Assembly (NCBI GenBank): GCA_032629725.1
Contig: JAFEVB010000022.1
Coordinates: 1,922,001-1,986,000 of the forward strand
DNA length: 64,000 bases
Origin: Gremmenia infestans
Lineage: Eukaryota; Ascomycota; Leotiomycetes; Helotiales; Hamatocanthoscyphaceae
Reading direction: 5' to 3'
A model generated the notes under the pieces. It was not told where the DNA came from. It did no database searches and saw only the letters and a program-made list of their open reading frames with translations. Below, piece after piece: positions 10,299 through 21,255 of the stretch; positions within the stretch are counted from its first letter, which is position 1; every line of letters starts with the position of its first letter. The position numbers and the translations under genes were made by a program.

Positions 10299-10400
10299 TC
10301 TAACATCTGTGATGTTTTGAGAAATTTTGGCTTATTTCAATATACACGAGTAACAGCGTTAGTGCCGAGATCCGTCTGGTCGATAAGCCATTTAGCCGAG

Positions 10401-12080
10401 ATGCAGAAAATATTGCCCAACCCCAACCCCAACCCCAACCCCCAACCTCCAAGCTCCAAGCTCCCCCACCAAGACATCGACAACCCTCTACCTTCATATG
10501 ATATGGAGTCAGAATACACTCGCCTCCACATCACCCCCCTCAACCCCACCCTCCTCGCCACCATTCTCCCACCCTCAGTCCTCCCCAACGCCCGCAACAT
10601 CTCTTACCACACAATCGAGACCTTCCCCGAGAAAGCCTACGGCTACGTCGAGCTCCCCATCATGGACGCCGAGAAGATCAAAAAGAAGCTCAACGGCTCC
10701 ATCCTCAAAGGAACGAAAATCCGCATCGAGAAGGCAAGGCCGGACAAAGAACCACCGATAGCGGAAGAGCCAGAACAAGCCAAGAAGAAGCCGAAGAAGC
10801 GCAAGAGGGATAGCACCATACCTGGTGTGGATATCGGAGAACGCAGTGTGAAGCGGGGATGGACTGTTCCGGGGAAACCGGATAAGGACAAGAAGAAGAT
10901 CAAGTCGAAATATACTACCGGTTCGGAATGTCTTTTCAAAACGGTCGTTCCACCTAATGTTGCGGCGAATGCGAAGTCTATGGATGGGAAAACGGATAAG
11001 AAGCACAGGAAGGCCGGGAAGGAGGCACTTGTGCATGAATTTTCGAAGAGTACCAAATATGCGACCTTCTTGAGGGATAATGCCGTGGCGGGTGGCTCGA
11101 AGGCTGTAGGGTTTGTCGAGGGCAAGGGGTGGGTAGATGAAGAGGGGAATGTGCTTGAGGAGGTCAAGAAGTCTAAGAAGACGCCCAAGGTAGAATCGAA
11201 AACACCGGCTGTAGAGGAGGCATCGAAGGATGATAAAGATGAGAGTTCTTCAGAAGAGGAATCGGATCACGACAATACGGTTTCAACCTCGAAAGTACCC
11301 ATCAAGCCAGCCCAGGACGAGAGCAGCGACGAAAGTTCCTCTGAAGAAGAAACAACTTCTACTCCATCCGCATCAGCTCCTACACTAGTCCCGCAGGCAG
11401 CAGAGGAAGACGCAGAAACATCCACATCCGGCTCTTCGTCCTCAGAATCCGAGTCCGAGTCCGACTCTTCAGAATCCTCAGAATCCTCAGAATCAGCATC
11501 CGCCATACAACCTTCCCCCCGCCCCCTCTCCCGCCCACAATCATCATCCGGCCCTCCCATCAGTCTAAGCATCAAGATCCCCTCAGCAATATCGACTCCT
11601 GCCCTCACCGTCCATCCCTTAGAAGCGCTCTACAAAAAGCCCAAGCCAGATGACGGAGTTGCGCCTGAGCTAGATGTACCGTCCTTCAGTTTCTTTGGCG
11701 CTGATGGAGATGTGGATGAGGAAATGGACGAAGTTCCGAATCAGGTGCCATTAACGCCTTACACACAACGCGATTTCGAATACCGCGGGATGCGAAGCGC
11801 GGCCCCAACGCCCGATACTGCACATCCTAACAAACGATTTGTTTGGCCCACTGAAAATTCCGACAACGAGGAGGAGGATGTACCGAGTTCGCCGATCCGT
11901 AAGGGATCGAGTAGCAAGGAAGGGGAAAAGAAGGAGGGTGCGAGTGCAGAGAGCGATTTCCAGAAATGGTTTTATGAAAATAGAGGCGACACAAGTAGGG
12001 CGTGGAAGAAGAGGCGCAGAACTGTGGCGAAGGAGAAGAGACATAGGGAGAATCGGAAGAGGGGTGAGAGAGCTGCTTAG
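10401..12080 (+). CDS. RRM-domain nucleolar-type protein with acidic Ser tracts (SRP40/NOL8-like)
   Basis: Single exon of 559 residues from ATG 10401. The open frame extends upstream into the tRNA gene, so an earlier start is not credible. ATG 10503 (MESEYTRLHITPL) is an alternative that would drop an Asn-Pro repeat. The N-terminal 90 residues form an RRM-like fold (TRLHITPLNP, then YGYVELPIMDAEKI, then GTKIRIEKARP). Next come a Lys-rich basic segment with bipartite nuclear signals, long Ser/Glu/Asp tracts (about 270-375) like those of SRP40/Nopp140-type nucleolar proteins, and a basic C-terminus (FQKWFYENRGDTSRAWKKRRR). The likely role is ribosome biogenesis in the nucleolus, inferred from composition and domain. 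The tRNA sits about 100 bp upstream on the other strand. Confidence 0.75.
   Translation: MQKILPNPNPNPNPQPPSSKLPHQDIDNPLPSYDMESEYTRLHITPLNPTLLATILPPSVLPNARNISYHTIETFPEKAYGYVELPIMDAEKIKKKLNGSILKGTKIRIEKARPDKEPPIAEEPEQAKKKPKKRKRDSTIPGVDIGERSVKRGWTVPGKPDKDKKKIKSKYTTGSECLFKTVVPPNVAANAKSMDGKTDKKHRKAGKEALVHEFSKSTKYATFLRDNAVAGGSKAVGFVEGKGWVDEEGNVLEEVKKSKKTPKVESKTPAVEEASKDDKDESSSEEESDHDNTVSTSKVPIKPAQDESSDESSSEEETTSTPSASAPTLVPQAAEEDAETSTSGSSSSESESESDSSESSESSESASAIQPSPRPLSRPQSSSGPPISLSIKIPSAISTPALTVHPLEALYKKPKPDDGVAPELDVPSFSFFGADGDVDEEMDEVPNQVPLTPYTQRDFEYRGMRSAAPTPDTAHPNKRFVWPTENSDNEEEDVPSSPIRKGSSSKEGEKKEGASAESDFQKWFYENRGDTSRAWKKRRRTVAKEKRHRENRKRGERAA
10416..10447 (+). repeat. CCCCAA hexanucleotide repeat at the start of the RRM gene
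   Basis: About four and a half copies of CCCCAA encode Asn-Pro repeats just after the ATG at 10401. The complementary strand is GGGGTT-rich and could form a G-quadruplex. Confidence 0.85.
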
Positions 12081-12937
12081 CTTAGACTTGGTTTCTGGCG
12101 ACTCGATACCCTGTTGCATTTATTGTTTTGGCTTATCAAAGGATGTGTGAGGACTGGGAGATAATAAGCTGAATCTCTCTTAGGCTTACCAATTATTTGG
12201 TCTCTTCCTGACTCTATTTATGTCGTATCTCTTTTACGCTTTCCAAGTGACTGTTTTGCGACTCCGTCTCGATTTTTGCAATTCTGATTATCACTATTGT
12301 TTCTTGCTTAATCTCGGGGTTTTCAGCTTCTGGAGTACAGTCAATTAAAGACGTTATCCTCGAGTCAAATCGTTGAGTTCTTGGTTTGATATAGACAGAA
12401 GCTTGCAGTCTATGTCTTTCCCGGGCATACCCAGGCAGGACAAGCAACTTCCTGATTGCATGCCGTCGAATCATATTAGTCACAATCCGTATAAAGTTAT
12501 AAAGTCATAGATGGTGTACGTCGTCATTTACACTTGTGAAGCCTCTGAGAGGCCGTTGCAACCGCGAGAGGGAAATTTGAACCTTTAAATTAATACATAC
12601 ATAGGAGCAAATCACTTTCACGGAAACAATTCGGGTTCCTAAGAGTGCTAATTTTATGTGATGATTATTCGATTGATTGCTCTTTTAAGTCTCAGGTCCT
12701 CTGCGATTTAGTTGGATCCGATAGGTACTAGGACTATTGACGCTTTGCTTGCCCGTGGATATCTGCTGTCATATATAGCTAGTACTCTTTATAAAATTAC
12801 TACACTTTACATATTTATTCGCATATCAAACATGAGTTTCCCAGCCATCTCTCTCTTCTCATTCTCCCGCACCCATCTCCCAAGTATAGTACCCTACTTC
12901 CCCACGAACCACAATTAGTAATACATAAAAACACTAG
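12081..12937. other. Intergenic, no supported gene
   Basis: This holds the 3' flanks of the RRM gene and of the decayed NF-X1-like gene, AT-rich in its middle. No frame is supported. Confidence 0.4.
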
Positions 12938-13645
12938 TCATAACCTCCTACCCAGTCCCTCCCCCTCCAGCAACGCACAACCATCCCCACAAACCAGCTC
13001 CTCACACGGCCCCGGATGACACCGCCTCTGACACAACACCTCGCACTTCACCCCCCTACTCCCACACGCCTTATAAACCAGACACCGCTGCCCGCACGAA
13101 TTCGGCGCCAGCACACGCTCATTCGGCACCCGCCATCGCCCGCACCAGCACTTGGGAACCATAGCCGCGCCGCCCGCTTGCGGGATCCGGCAGCTGGGAC
13201 ATTGCCATGCGTAGCTTGCTTGCGTTCAGGCTGTTGCGGTTGCGGTTGGCGCTGCCGCTTCGTGCCCATTTCTTGGCGCATAAGAAGTCGTCTATGTGGT
13301 GGCAGGAGGTGCAGGTCCAGTGGGGGCTCCTGGGGTGGATGGTGCTGATGCAGATTGGGCAGGTGGATCTAGGGTGTGTGGTGTGTTAGGATGTTGAGAA
13401 CTTGAGATGGGATGGGATGGTTATATACGTGGTGGTTAATTAATATACGTATCATACCTTTTACTAAGAAGCCCATCGATGAGACGTTCTGCTAGACATT
13501 CTGGAGTTGGATCTAAAGACGAGATATTCTGCTGCTTGTTACAGGTTGGTGGAGACGAGGTTGGTGTTTGTTCGAAGGGGAGGTTCGGTGGTACGGGAGG
13601 TTCATGTCACGGGAGGTGGGCTTCAGATGGAGCTTGGGAATGCAT
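12938..13645 (-). pseudogene. Decayed NF-X1-type RING/zinc-finger protein gene
   Basis: The pieces, in order on the minus strand, match the N-terminal half of NF-X1-type E3 ligases. Exon 1 (13458-13645) ends in PTPECLAERLIDGLLSKR. An intron (13369-13457, GTATGA...CTAG) follows. Then comes the RING (CPICISTIHP, then WTCTSC, then CAKKWA), then WQCPSC and CWCGRW, then one NF-X1 finger (CHPGPCEELVCGDGC). Two lesions break it: an in-frame TGA at 13607-13609, 12 codons after the ATG, and a frameshift between CAKKWA and WQCPSC at a GCAA duplication (13214-13223). No GT lies in that interval, so an intron cannot explain it. It ends after one finger, whereas family members exceed 1,000 residues. The normal His of the RING core is also displaced. 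Confidence 0.7.
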
Positions 13646-15655
13646 TGTTGTCTAGTGCGCCTAATAATCATAGGTGTAGTCCTTGATATATTTGGCTTCA
13701 AATAAAATCCGTAAAATGGAAGATGGGAAAATGGTGATTAAGGTAGGAGAAGAGTCTACTACTTAACATGTCGAGACAGATCATAGTTGACTTTATGTTA
13801 CAGGTCAGTGTAACCCAAAACCTCATGTTTTAGAGTTTGAATGGGCCCTTTGAAGTTGTACGGGTGCTAAGGTAGTTGTCTAACTTTGTGCTTCCGTCGA
13901 GGATGGTCACGAGACCTTCGAGTAATAGTTTTGAATATAGGCCTCTTTTAGAACTTGTAGGTTGTAAAGTCTTCTAACAATACTAAACTGAGTACATAGA
14001 TGAAGATGTCTACTTCCCATAGAAGATTCATATTTGCAGTTCGAAAACCCAGATTTCGGAATCCATAAAGTGTGATACGATTCGGGCTGCCCGGCTGGTG
14101 TGTTCAAACTCACTTTAATGGTACTAGATGTTAGTACCAAGAACCGCCTTCTAAAGTCTCTAGATCAATTCTAGCGCCTAGAATTGGAATCAAATGGAAA
14201 ATTTAAGGTTACATTAACAATAGTTCAATCCCTAACGCACAAATAATAGCGGCTTTCTAAGATATCTATACGTTACACTTATCAGAGGAAAAATTAAAAC
14301 TCTAAAACCGTATTCATCTTAGCAGTCCAACTTTAATCATCAATGTCACGAGATTAAGCAACAGAATGTTAGAGTTTCATAACAGTGTTGAGTAGACTGG
14401 GCTTCGCTGAGATAGGGACGAGGAACCGGCAGCGTTTGGCTCGTGCTCCTCAGGTGGAATTATTGATGCAGAAAGAAAGTCCTCGTGTGTAGAGTCTAGC
14501 AACGTTGTACAAGGTTTCATATACTGCACTAAAGCTAAAGCCGATTCTTTAGAGTATCTTTGCGTTGATTCCCTTATAATAATAGAGATTCGTAATTGAT
14601 CAAAGAGAAGGTTTGGCGGTATCTCATGCATTATACTTTTTTAGAGTTCTTAGTATATTAACCGTAAAGGCGTTAGGCTCAATGGCTACTATATCAGTGT
14701 CCTGAGAATATAGGGGGTTGGTTTGAACTTGATCTAAAAGAGTCATAGCTTACCATATATCTTGACAAAGCAGTTGTTTCAAATAAATACGCTAAGAGGC
14801 AGGCCGAATTGTAGCGGTTAAAAGCTATTTGCTTGGAAGCTGCGGCCGTACTAAGATGCTGAACATCGGTTCTCGGTAGCTGTCGCTATAGCTAGGAAGG
14901 TGTAGTATATATACCAAGGAGTAGAAAGACAATATATTCTATCTCCAAGAACCTATGAGTTGACGTCATATTACTTCAGCACATACAACCTCTCTTCCTC
15001 TCTCTCTCTTGAAACGCATCCCTGATATTTTGCAAGGAATATAATATACCCAGCTCTTTACGTATTGCTTGGCTTATCTTGTGCTTGTGCCACCACGCGT
15101 CAGTTGACCATTCGCTTAATTAAGAAACATGCCCCTCAATCCGGATTCCCCCCTTCCACCGATATCAAGAATTCCACCGATTCGTCTCACGAAACTGGTA
15201 AACTGTAGGTGAAAAGTCGTAGCAGCCACACATACTCGTCATCTAGGAATAATCCATGTCTTGCCATGCCATGCCAAGTATTCTGGTTATTTGCTACATC
15301 ACAGCCACACTTTATGATTTGATATCTCGTCAACATCTTATTCATTTTGCTAGTATATCGTTATTCTTTGTTCTGCCAACAAACAGTGCACCCGTGAATC
15401 ATTATATATTGATCTCTCCACGCGTCCGCTCGTCCGTCCAAAGTTACCTTGCCATTTTCATTGTCCGTCGTCAACCCAGACATTCAGAAACGCAGACGGC
15501 GTAGAACGACACACATATATATATATATACGTACATAAAGACTCCTACCTCCCGCCTCATAAAAGAACACCCGAAGTCTACCTGCCTACCTACCTACCCT
15601 TAACAGATAATTTACAAAACTCAACAACTTTACAAAAAATAGCCAGCTGCCTAAC
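13646..15655. other. Long AT-rich intergenic stretch
   Basis: About 2 kb with no frame I can support. Stops are frequent in all frames and short A/T tracts are common. It could hold decayed transposon DNA, but I see no terminal repeats or reverse-transcriptase or transposase motifs. The last 250 bases are pyrimidine-rich and serve as the leader of the MARVEL gene. Confidence 0.4.
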
Positions 15656-16336
15656 ATGCCGACGAATCTCAACACGTTCATCCTCCCCGTCCGTATCGTG
15701 CAGGGCGTCTTCACAATAATAATCCTCGGTCTCACAGCCTACGGTACCTTTCCCCTTCCCCGTCCCTCCCCTACCCTTCCCCTACTAACCCCCATCTAGT
15801 CGTAAATTCCTGGTCCACCCCCACCAACTGGTACACCTACCCACACTCCCCCTCGCAAGCAAACTTCCTCCTCTTCTGCAGCATCTGGACCATCCCCATC
15901 CTCGCCTACCTGATCCTCGCACCCACGCGCTTCCCCGCCGCGGCGCACAAATACGCCATCCTGGCCGCCGAGGCCGTGACGATGATTTTCTGGTTCGCGG
16001 GCTTCGTGGCGCTGGCGTCGTTGTTGGGGGATGTGGGCTGTGCGCGGTACTGGGCGGTTTGTAGGGCTAGTGAGGCGGCGGTTGTGTTTGGGGCTTTTGA
16101 ATGGTAAATTTTCTTCTGTTCTTCTTTTTTGCTGCTTTGTTTTTCTTGAATGTGTGGAGATGGAGATGGAAATGGAGATGGAGGTGAGGATGGAGCTTTA
16201 AGACATGGTGCTGATTTTGACGTCTAGGTTGTTGTTCACTGGTACGACTATTCTAGCTGCGCTGCATGTTTCGCGGTCGAGGAAGACGGGGAATACGGCA
16301 CATGATCCTGCTGTGGAGGTTCAGCCGGCTGTTTGA
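15656..16336 (+). CDS. MARVEL-domain four-helix membrane protein
   Basis: Three exons: 15656-15743, 15802-16103 and 16228-16336, joined in frame to about 165 residues. The parts are a short N-terminus followed by helix 1 (IVQGVFTIIILGLTAYG), a loop with Trp and Tyr residues (SWSTPTNWYTYP), helix 2 (FLLFCSIWTIPILAYLIL), helix 3 (AVTMIFWFAGFVALASLL) with a Cys-bearing loop (DVGCARYWAVC), and helix 4 across the last junction (FEWLLFTGTTILAALHV). This is the MARVEL-like pattern of fungal plasma-membrane proteins related to Nce102/Fhn1 and eisosome-associated proteins. The C-terminal tail is short and polar. No single exon is long enough to stand out by itself. Intron 2 carries a GGAGAT-like repeat. 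Confidence 0.8.
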
Positions 16337-17564
16337 GGAATCGAATCGAATATGCTGTTGACGAGAACTTCAAATTGACGTATTCGGTTTGTTCTGGCGA
16401 ATACTCTAGGCTGGACTGGGGATGAATGGTTTTATTTCTTGCTTGGAGTTTTGGGATAGGGTTGGCGTGTTGGATAGATATACCCGGTCTTTGACGATTT
16501 GGTTCACTTGGTGGACTTCCTAATCCTCGATCTGTTTTTCGAAGGTTTTCTAGGTTTTTTGTTTGGAAAAAGTAGTATTTATACGTTACTTGACGAAAAG
16601 ATACTTAAATGGCATGTTATTAGTCAGTCTTAGGTGACATGGATATCTTTTTCAATTGATGTTTCAACCACCGGTTGACTGTTGACATTGCTCATGTCTA
16701 GTAGGTTGAACATGGGAGCTACCCAGGCTGGCAGCTAGTGTTGGCCTTACAGCTTCGTCCGCCTGCTGAAAATGACAAAAGACATCGATGTCCACCTCAT
16801 TGGGAGATGCCTGGACGAAGAGAAATTAACCGAAATAGAACTGACATTGAACTGGATTCAACCTTCCAAATCTCCCCCAAATACATCCTTGAACGAAATG
16901 GCCTTGTGAGTCAACTGCACTGTGATGAAGACTAACAATTCCTTCGTCTTCGCCAAAAATCTGCACGTCCGACCATGCTCAGTCCATTTGCGGCTACACT
17001 CCAGGAGGCTGCACCTGATGAATGCATCACGAGCTTTAGAGTCTGTCTGCAACTGGTAGAGGAACAAGCAACTCCTGTCTAATGAGGGCTGCATCTTCGA
17101 CAAGGCCGACCTGATAAGGCAGCTGGATCGAGACTCGAAAGTAGTGATGACGATGTTGGGTAACCCGAGTTCTCAAGTGAACCCAACAAGTATTTGCAAG
17201 GGCCGGAGAGTGTCGGGCTTTTGAAATTACCACGACTGTAGGAAGGTTTGCGGGCATGTTTGTTAGGAGCAAGAGGTAAAGTAGAAGCTGCTGGAGAATA
17301 ATGTGAGCTGTAGTTCGGGGTGTTGGGAAGGGATAAAGACCTAAGATCGGAGCAATTTGTACAGTATTCTGTGTGCCTGCCTGTCCCCATCCCAGGTTCT
17401 GGGCGCAATAATAGCAAAGATCAAGCGTTTCCAAGAGCAAAGTCCAAGTTAAAGGGTCCTGTCCCAACCCTCCTGACTATTTTGTAGTGTTCATCAATCA
17501 CACTGGTTCCCAAAGTCTGAGATTCAATGGGACCAACATCAATCAATCCAACCGGCATATCACG
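16337..17564. other. Intergenic, no supported gene
   Basis: Several overlapping short frames on both strands (16738-17467) have no family resemblance and conflict with each other. I call no gene. Confidence 0.4.
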
Positions 17565-18035
17565 TTATTCCTCCAACACCAGTGCAAGAGTCTTAGCGAA
17601 CTTCTGGAACTGCACCCTCTCATCATTAATCGCATCGTGCGCATCCTCCAACTTGTCAATCTCGTCGATGGCATTAAACCTCGATATAACTTTGGACGTC
17701 GTGGCATGCTCCTGCAGCAGCACCAGGTCCTCCCTTAGATCCTCAATGCGCTGGAGATCCGTCGCAATCAAAAAGTCGTTTCGCGGATCCGCCTCGTCGT
17801 CCTGCGAGCCTTCTCTCTTCATACGCCGGATGTGCGACTTCAGTTCCCCGATGCGTTCCGTCTTCTTCTTAAGCTCGAGGCAGATGCGGCAGAGGGTTGG
17901 GCGCGAGACGGGAGGCTCCATCTCCATCTTCTTGCCGCAGACGTGTCGTAGGGGGGTGTTTTTGGGGCAGAACTGGCGGAAACAGGCCCATTCTATGTCG
18001 CCGCAGGCAAAGATGTATTGGTCGTAGAAGCACAT
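17565..18035 (-). CDS. Hypothetical Cys-containing protein, 156 residues
   Basis: The ATG at 18035 (MCFYDQYIFACGDIEW) is the first true ATG; the open frame extends 7 codons further up without one. The N-terminal 70 residues hold Cys pairs (C2, C12, C21, C26, then C36 and CRIC around 52-55) that could bind a metal. The rest is a charged helix, likely coiled coil (KKKTERIGELKSHIRRMKRE, then LQRIEDLREDLVLLQEHA). I do not know the family; proteins of this shape are common in ascomycetes. Upstream, a pyrimidine-poor AT flank carries little signal. Confidence 0.6.
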   Translation of the reverse strand: MCFYDQYIFACGDIEWACFRQFCPKNTPLRHVCGKKMEMEPPVSRPTLCRICLELKKKTERIGELKSHIRRMKREGSQDDEADPRNDFLIATDLQRIEDLREDLVLLQEHATTSKVISRFNAIDEIDKLEDAHDAINDERVQFQKFAKTLALVLEE

Positions 18036-19153
18036 TGTGGGGGAGAGGAAGAACAAGAGGTTCGTGGTAAACTTTGTGTGAAATGAAGGGATGAGATGGA
18101 TGGTATGGTACGGATGTATGGAACTGGATGAGGAAATGGGGAAAGGGAGGGAGTAGTCAGCCTCGTAGAGTACCTAGCCCCTAGGTACGAATATATTGAG
18201 GTTCGATACTGTACCTAAGGTAGGGATCGGCAGGGTCAGTCAGGGTCATTCACCGCCTCGATGGAGGGGTAATTTTCTGCCAATGTGCCCCTCCATCTTC
18301 TTTCTCTTCGCCAACGTCACTACGACGGATAGGTCCTTAATGCTATTGAAGTGGCAAGGGATTTTTGGATAATAACATCCGAGGTATTATTCACAATCTT
18401 CTTTCTTAACATTCTTGCAATTGCCGTTGGCCGCACGAAACCGGAACTGACGATTCATATAGACAGTACTTGGACTTGAATCCAAGCTAATCTGTTAATA
18501 GTACCCCTTTCTATAGGTAGTATCGTAACATGTTAAGTCACAAAGGATAAAGGATCCTTTCACCTTAACACCTACTACTTACCTACCTCATATTTTAGGA
18601 GTCGGAACAAAATCCCGTTCTATCAATAGGAACACTAGATACCATAACCCCAATAGTTACACCCCAATAGTTACAGCACGCCCTTTATAGCACAACATAT
18701 TCGACTCCACGATGAGGTACTTGCATCCTATAGGCCGGAAGTGGTTAGCTTATTTATTTCGTCTTGGCCACAAGATGCCTCGAGACGATAAATCAGGCCT
18801 TCTTCCATCCTCCAACTCTCATTCTTCTTACGGTCTCCGAATTCCTCCCAGCTGAGCCTGGTGAGGATGTGTGGCTTTAGCCTTCGGGTACGAGTGCTAG
18901 TTGACTGACAAAATGGATGTTATAGTCGGGTGGAGAACTTCTGAAGTGCTACAGAGCGTCCTTTGCGAGGGAGAATACTGTCTCCTTCCAGCACCCCTTT
19001 TTCGCCTTGCATAGGGTGAGGGACGAGAAATCCCATCGACTGTCCTTATGGGTCCATTCTTGAGGAAGATTAGGGTCGGAGGGTGAAGGTGCTGATGATG
19101 CGAGGAGATTATTGCGAAAAATCAACAAATATGGCCAGTCGTTCAGTTGACGT
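18036..19153. other. Intergenic, no supported gene
   Basis: AT-rich, with repeated TACCTA-like tracts near 18165-18230 and 18580. No supported frame. Confidence 0.4.
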
Positions 19154-20137
19154 TCAACTCGTGCCACCTGCAGTTTCCATATTATGCACTCTTGATACAT
19201 CAACATGATCCCAGACCCATTTGATCTCCTCAGCCACCAGCTCAGGTTCGACCATCTGAACATTGTGTCCACTCGTACACCTCACAAACCTCCCGAAGCT
19301 CGAAAGTCGCAATATTTCTTCTTGCCACAAATGATCCTTTTTACCTGTAGGCCCGAGATACTCCCTGAACAGTCTTCTATCTTCCTCAGTCCCATTCCCA
19401 GCCGCTACACCTGCATCGTACATACGTTACAGGTCCCTTGGTGCATTACCTCTAATCACACTGATTGCCCGGTCACCAAAAACCTGTTTATCAAATTGCT
19501 TCTTCGCAGCCAAAACGGTCTGAGATGCTTTGTATCCCCGCGATTCCGCAGCTTCAGTGAGGTGATGCCGGGGATCCTGTTGCACTTTCAAGACTACTTC
19601 CCATTCTTCCTTGGCCAGTTTCTGATTCGCTGTTAAACCCGTACCATCATTCCAGTCTAGATCTCCTATCACATTCGAAATATATGACAACGGCCAACAC
19701 CCGCCATCGAACGACTTTTCCGTATTCGCATCTACGAACACCATGCCCACTACATCATTCGGTCGCAAATGCAGATACTCTCGCGCGCTCAAACCGCCCC
19801 ACGAATGGCACACAATCAGATACGGAGGCGCAACACCAGCAGTCTTCAGCAACACGTCAAGTTCACTAGCAACAGACACAGCGCTAATTTCATCCGGCCG
19901 TTCCACTGGGCTCTCGCTCCTGCCCAAGCCAGACCGGTCATACTCGACCCATCTTGCGAACGGAGTCACGAGGCGTCGCACACCTACCCATTCATCTATC
20001 GTGCTTCCTGAGCCTGGCATTATAAGCACGACTGGTGCCCCGGGCTTGCGGGCTGGCCCTGATGCTGATAGGAAGAGCGCGTGGGTGCCGATGGATACCA
20101 TGGCGGACTTTTCTCCCGCGTCCCAGGTTGTCGCCAT
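19154..20137 (-). pseudogene. Alpha/beta-hydrolase with a premature stop
   Basis: The frame from ATG 20137 reads as a typical fungal alpha/beta-hydrolase: PGSGSTIDEW (oxyanion region), YDRSGLGRSE, and nucleophile elbow HSWGG (Ser112). It stops at TAA 19427-19429 (codon 237). The same frame then continues open for 89 more codons and carries the missing catalytic end: MYDAGVAAGNGTEE, then SGHNVQ with the catalytic His (about 291), and EEIKWVWDHV. The TAA sits where relatives, from memory, have Gln. One nonsense change thus removes the catalytic His, so the truncated 236-residue product should be inactive. Readthrough or a sequencing error would rescue it. A 54-nt in-frame intron (GTAACG...GATAG) is formally possible but would delete conserved residues. 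Confidence 0.75.
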
Positions 20138-21255
20138 TTGAGGCGGTGGGGTTGAGGAAATGCTAACTAAGGCAATGGTGAGGGAGCGGACGGTCTACGG
20201 ATGCTAGTTTGATAGGAATTCTAGGATGGAGATATGAGGTTGAAAGAGAGTTGAAGGCGAAGGAAGCGTGGCGTGCCCTGAAGATCCCCATGGAGGGGTA
20301 AAATGACAGCGCTACTGCACAATAACCTACCCCACAGCAAGCTCCTTGTAAACTTCATCTAATATACCGAGGTGTGTAAGAGAAAAACATTTGGGCAGAA
20401 TATTGATCAGTCATTTAGGACGCCTGAATAATATGTATGATCACATTACCTGAAAGCATAAAGCTATTTACTAAGTAGCTTGAACCAAGACCATCGGGAG
20501 GGAATTGTGCAGCCAGCATACGAGTATAGAGTTCAAATACTCGCACTATGCCATACGAAGCAAGCTCCAAGGAAAGCCGGCTCGTCCCTTTTCCGTAAAT
20601 AGGTACCGGCTGTAGCTGTGGAGCTTTCCATGCCGACGCCGACCTCGTAATGGGGGTTTTTACGCTATCAGTTCGTATTCAGACGTGATGACGCTGCGTT
20701 GTCATCTACTTTAGTAATTTAGAAGTAGCAACTTTTTCAATACCGTGGTAGACCAGGCCAGCAACAATATACCAGGATTTCATAGTCGACACTTGTAAGA
20801 CTAAGTCTCTACAAGAATGAACAGAAGTGACAGATACCTAGGCACCTAGGTGGCCTTGAAAATTGATGTCGAAGTAACCAAAAAGAAAATAAAAGAAAAG
20901 AAAAGGGGTCGCGTGTGAAGGTTTCTCGGCACGGAAATGATCCCCCCACTGTTTTGTTTGCCCCACAACGCTTCAACCTCGTTTTCATCCCCGTAAAATA
21001 CTTTTTACCGTTAGAGTAGGTGACATCGAGGAACCTTGGCAGCAATAATGGCCAGACCATCTTGCCAAGTATTGATGGAAATTGATCTAAAGTACTTGCG
21101 GACAGGATAAGTATCCAGGTTGGTCTCCCTTTTTTCTAGTCTTTCCCTCACTCACTTTATTCAACCTCTATTCTCCCTCTTCAGGCTCTTCCTATTACCC
21201 CTTCTCTTAATAATTCTTAAACCCTCACACTCGTTACCATTTCTATTTTATCATA
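20138..21255. other. Intergenic between hydrolase and GH17 gene
   Basis: No supported gene. The final 150 bases before 21256 are CT-rich leader (TTTCTAGTCTTTCCCTC-type), as expected upstream of an expressed secreted-protein gene. Confidence 0.4.

Noticed and set aside
10197..10400. Upstream extension of the RRM protein frame through the tRNA gene
   Set aside because: It begins at a TTG and lies on top of the tRNA; no ATG is present before 10401.
13864..14640. Possible transposon relic in the AT-rich stretch after the NF-X1-like gene
   Set aside because: No terminal repeats, target duplication or transposase/reverse-transcriptase motif could be seen.
16738..17467. Overlapping frames of 65-143 codons on both strands
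   Set aside because: Mutually overlapping, no family likeness, no splice logic and poor starts.
20809..21060. 83-codon minus-strand frame upstream of the GH17 gene
   Set aside because: Biased Phe/Leu/Arg composition from a simple AT/CT-rich flank; no motif.
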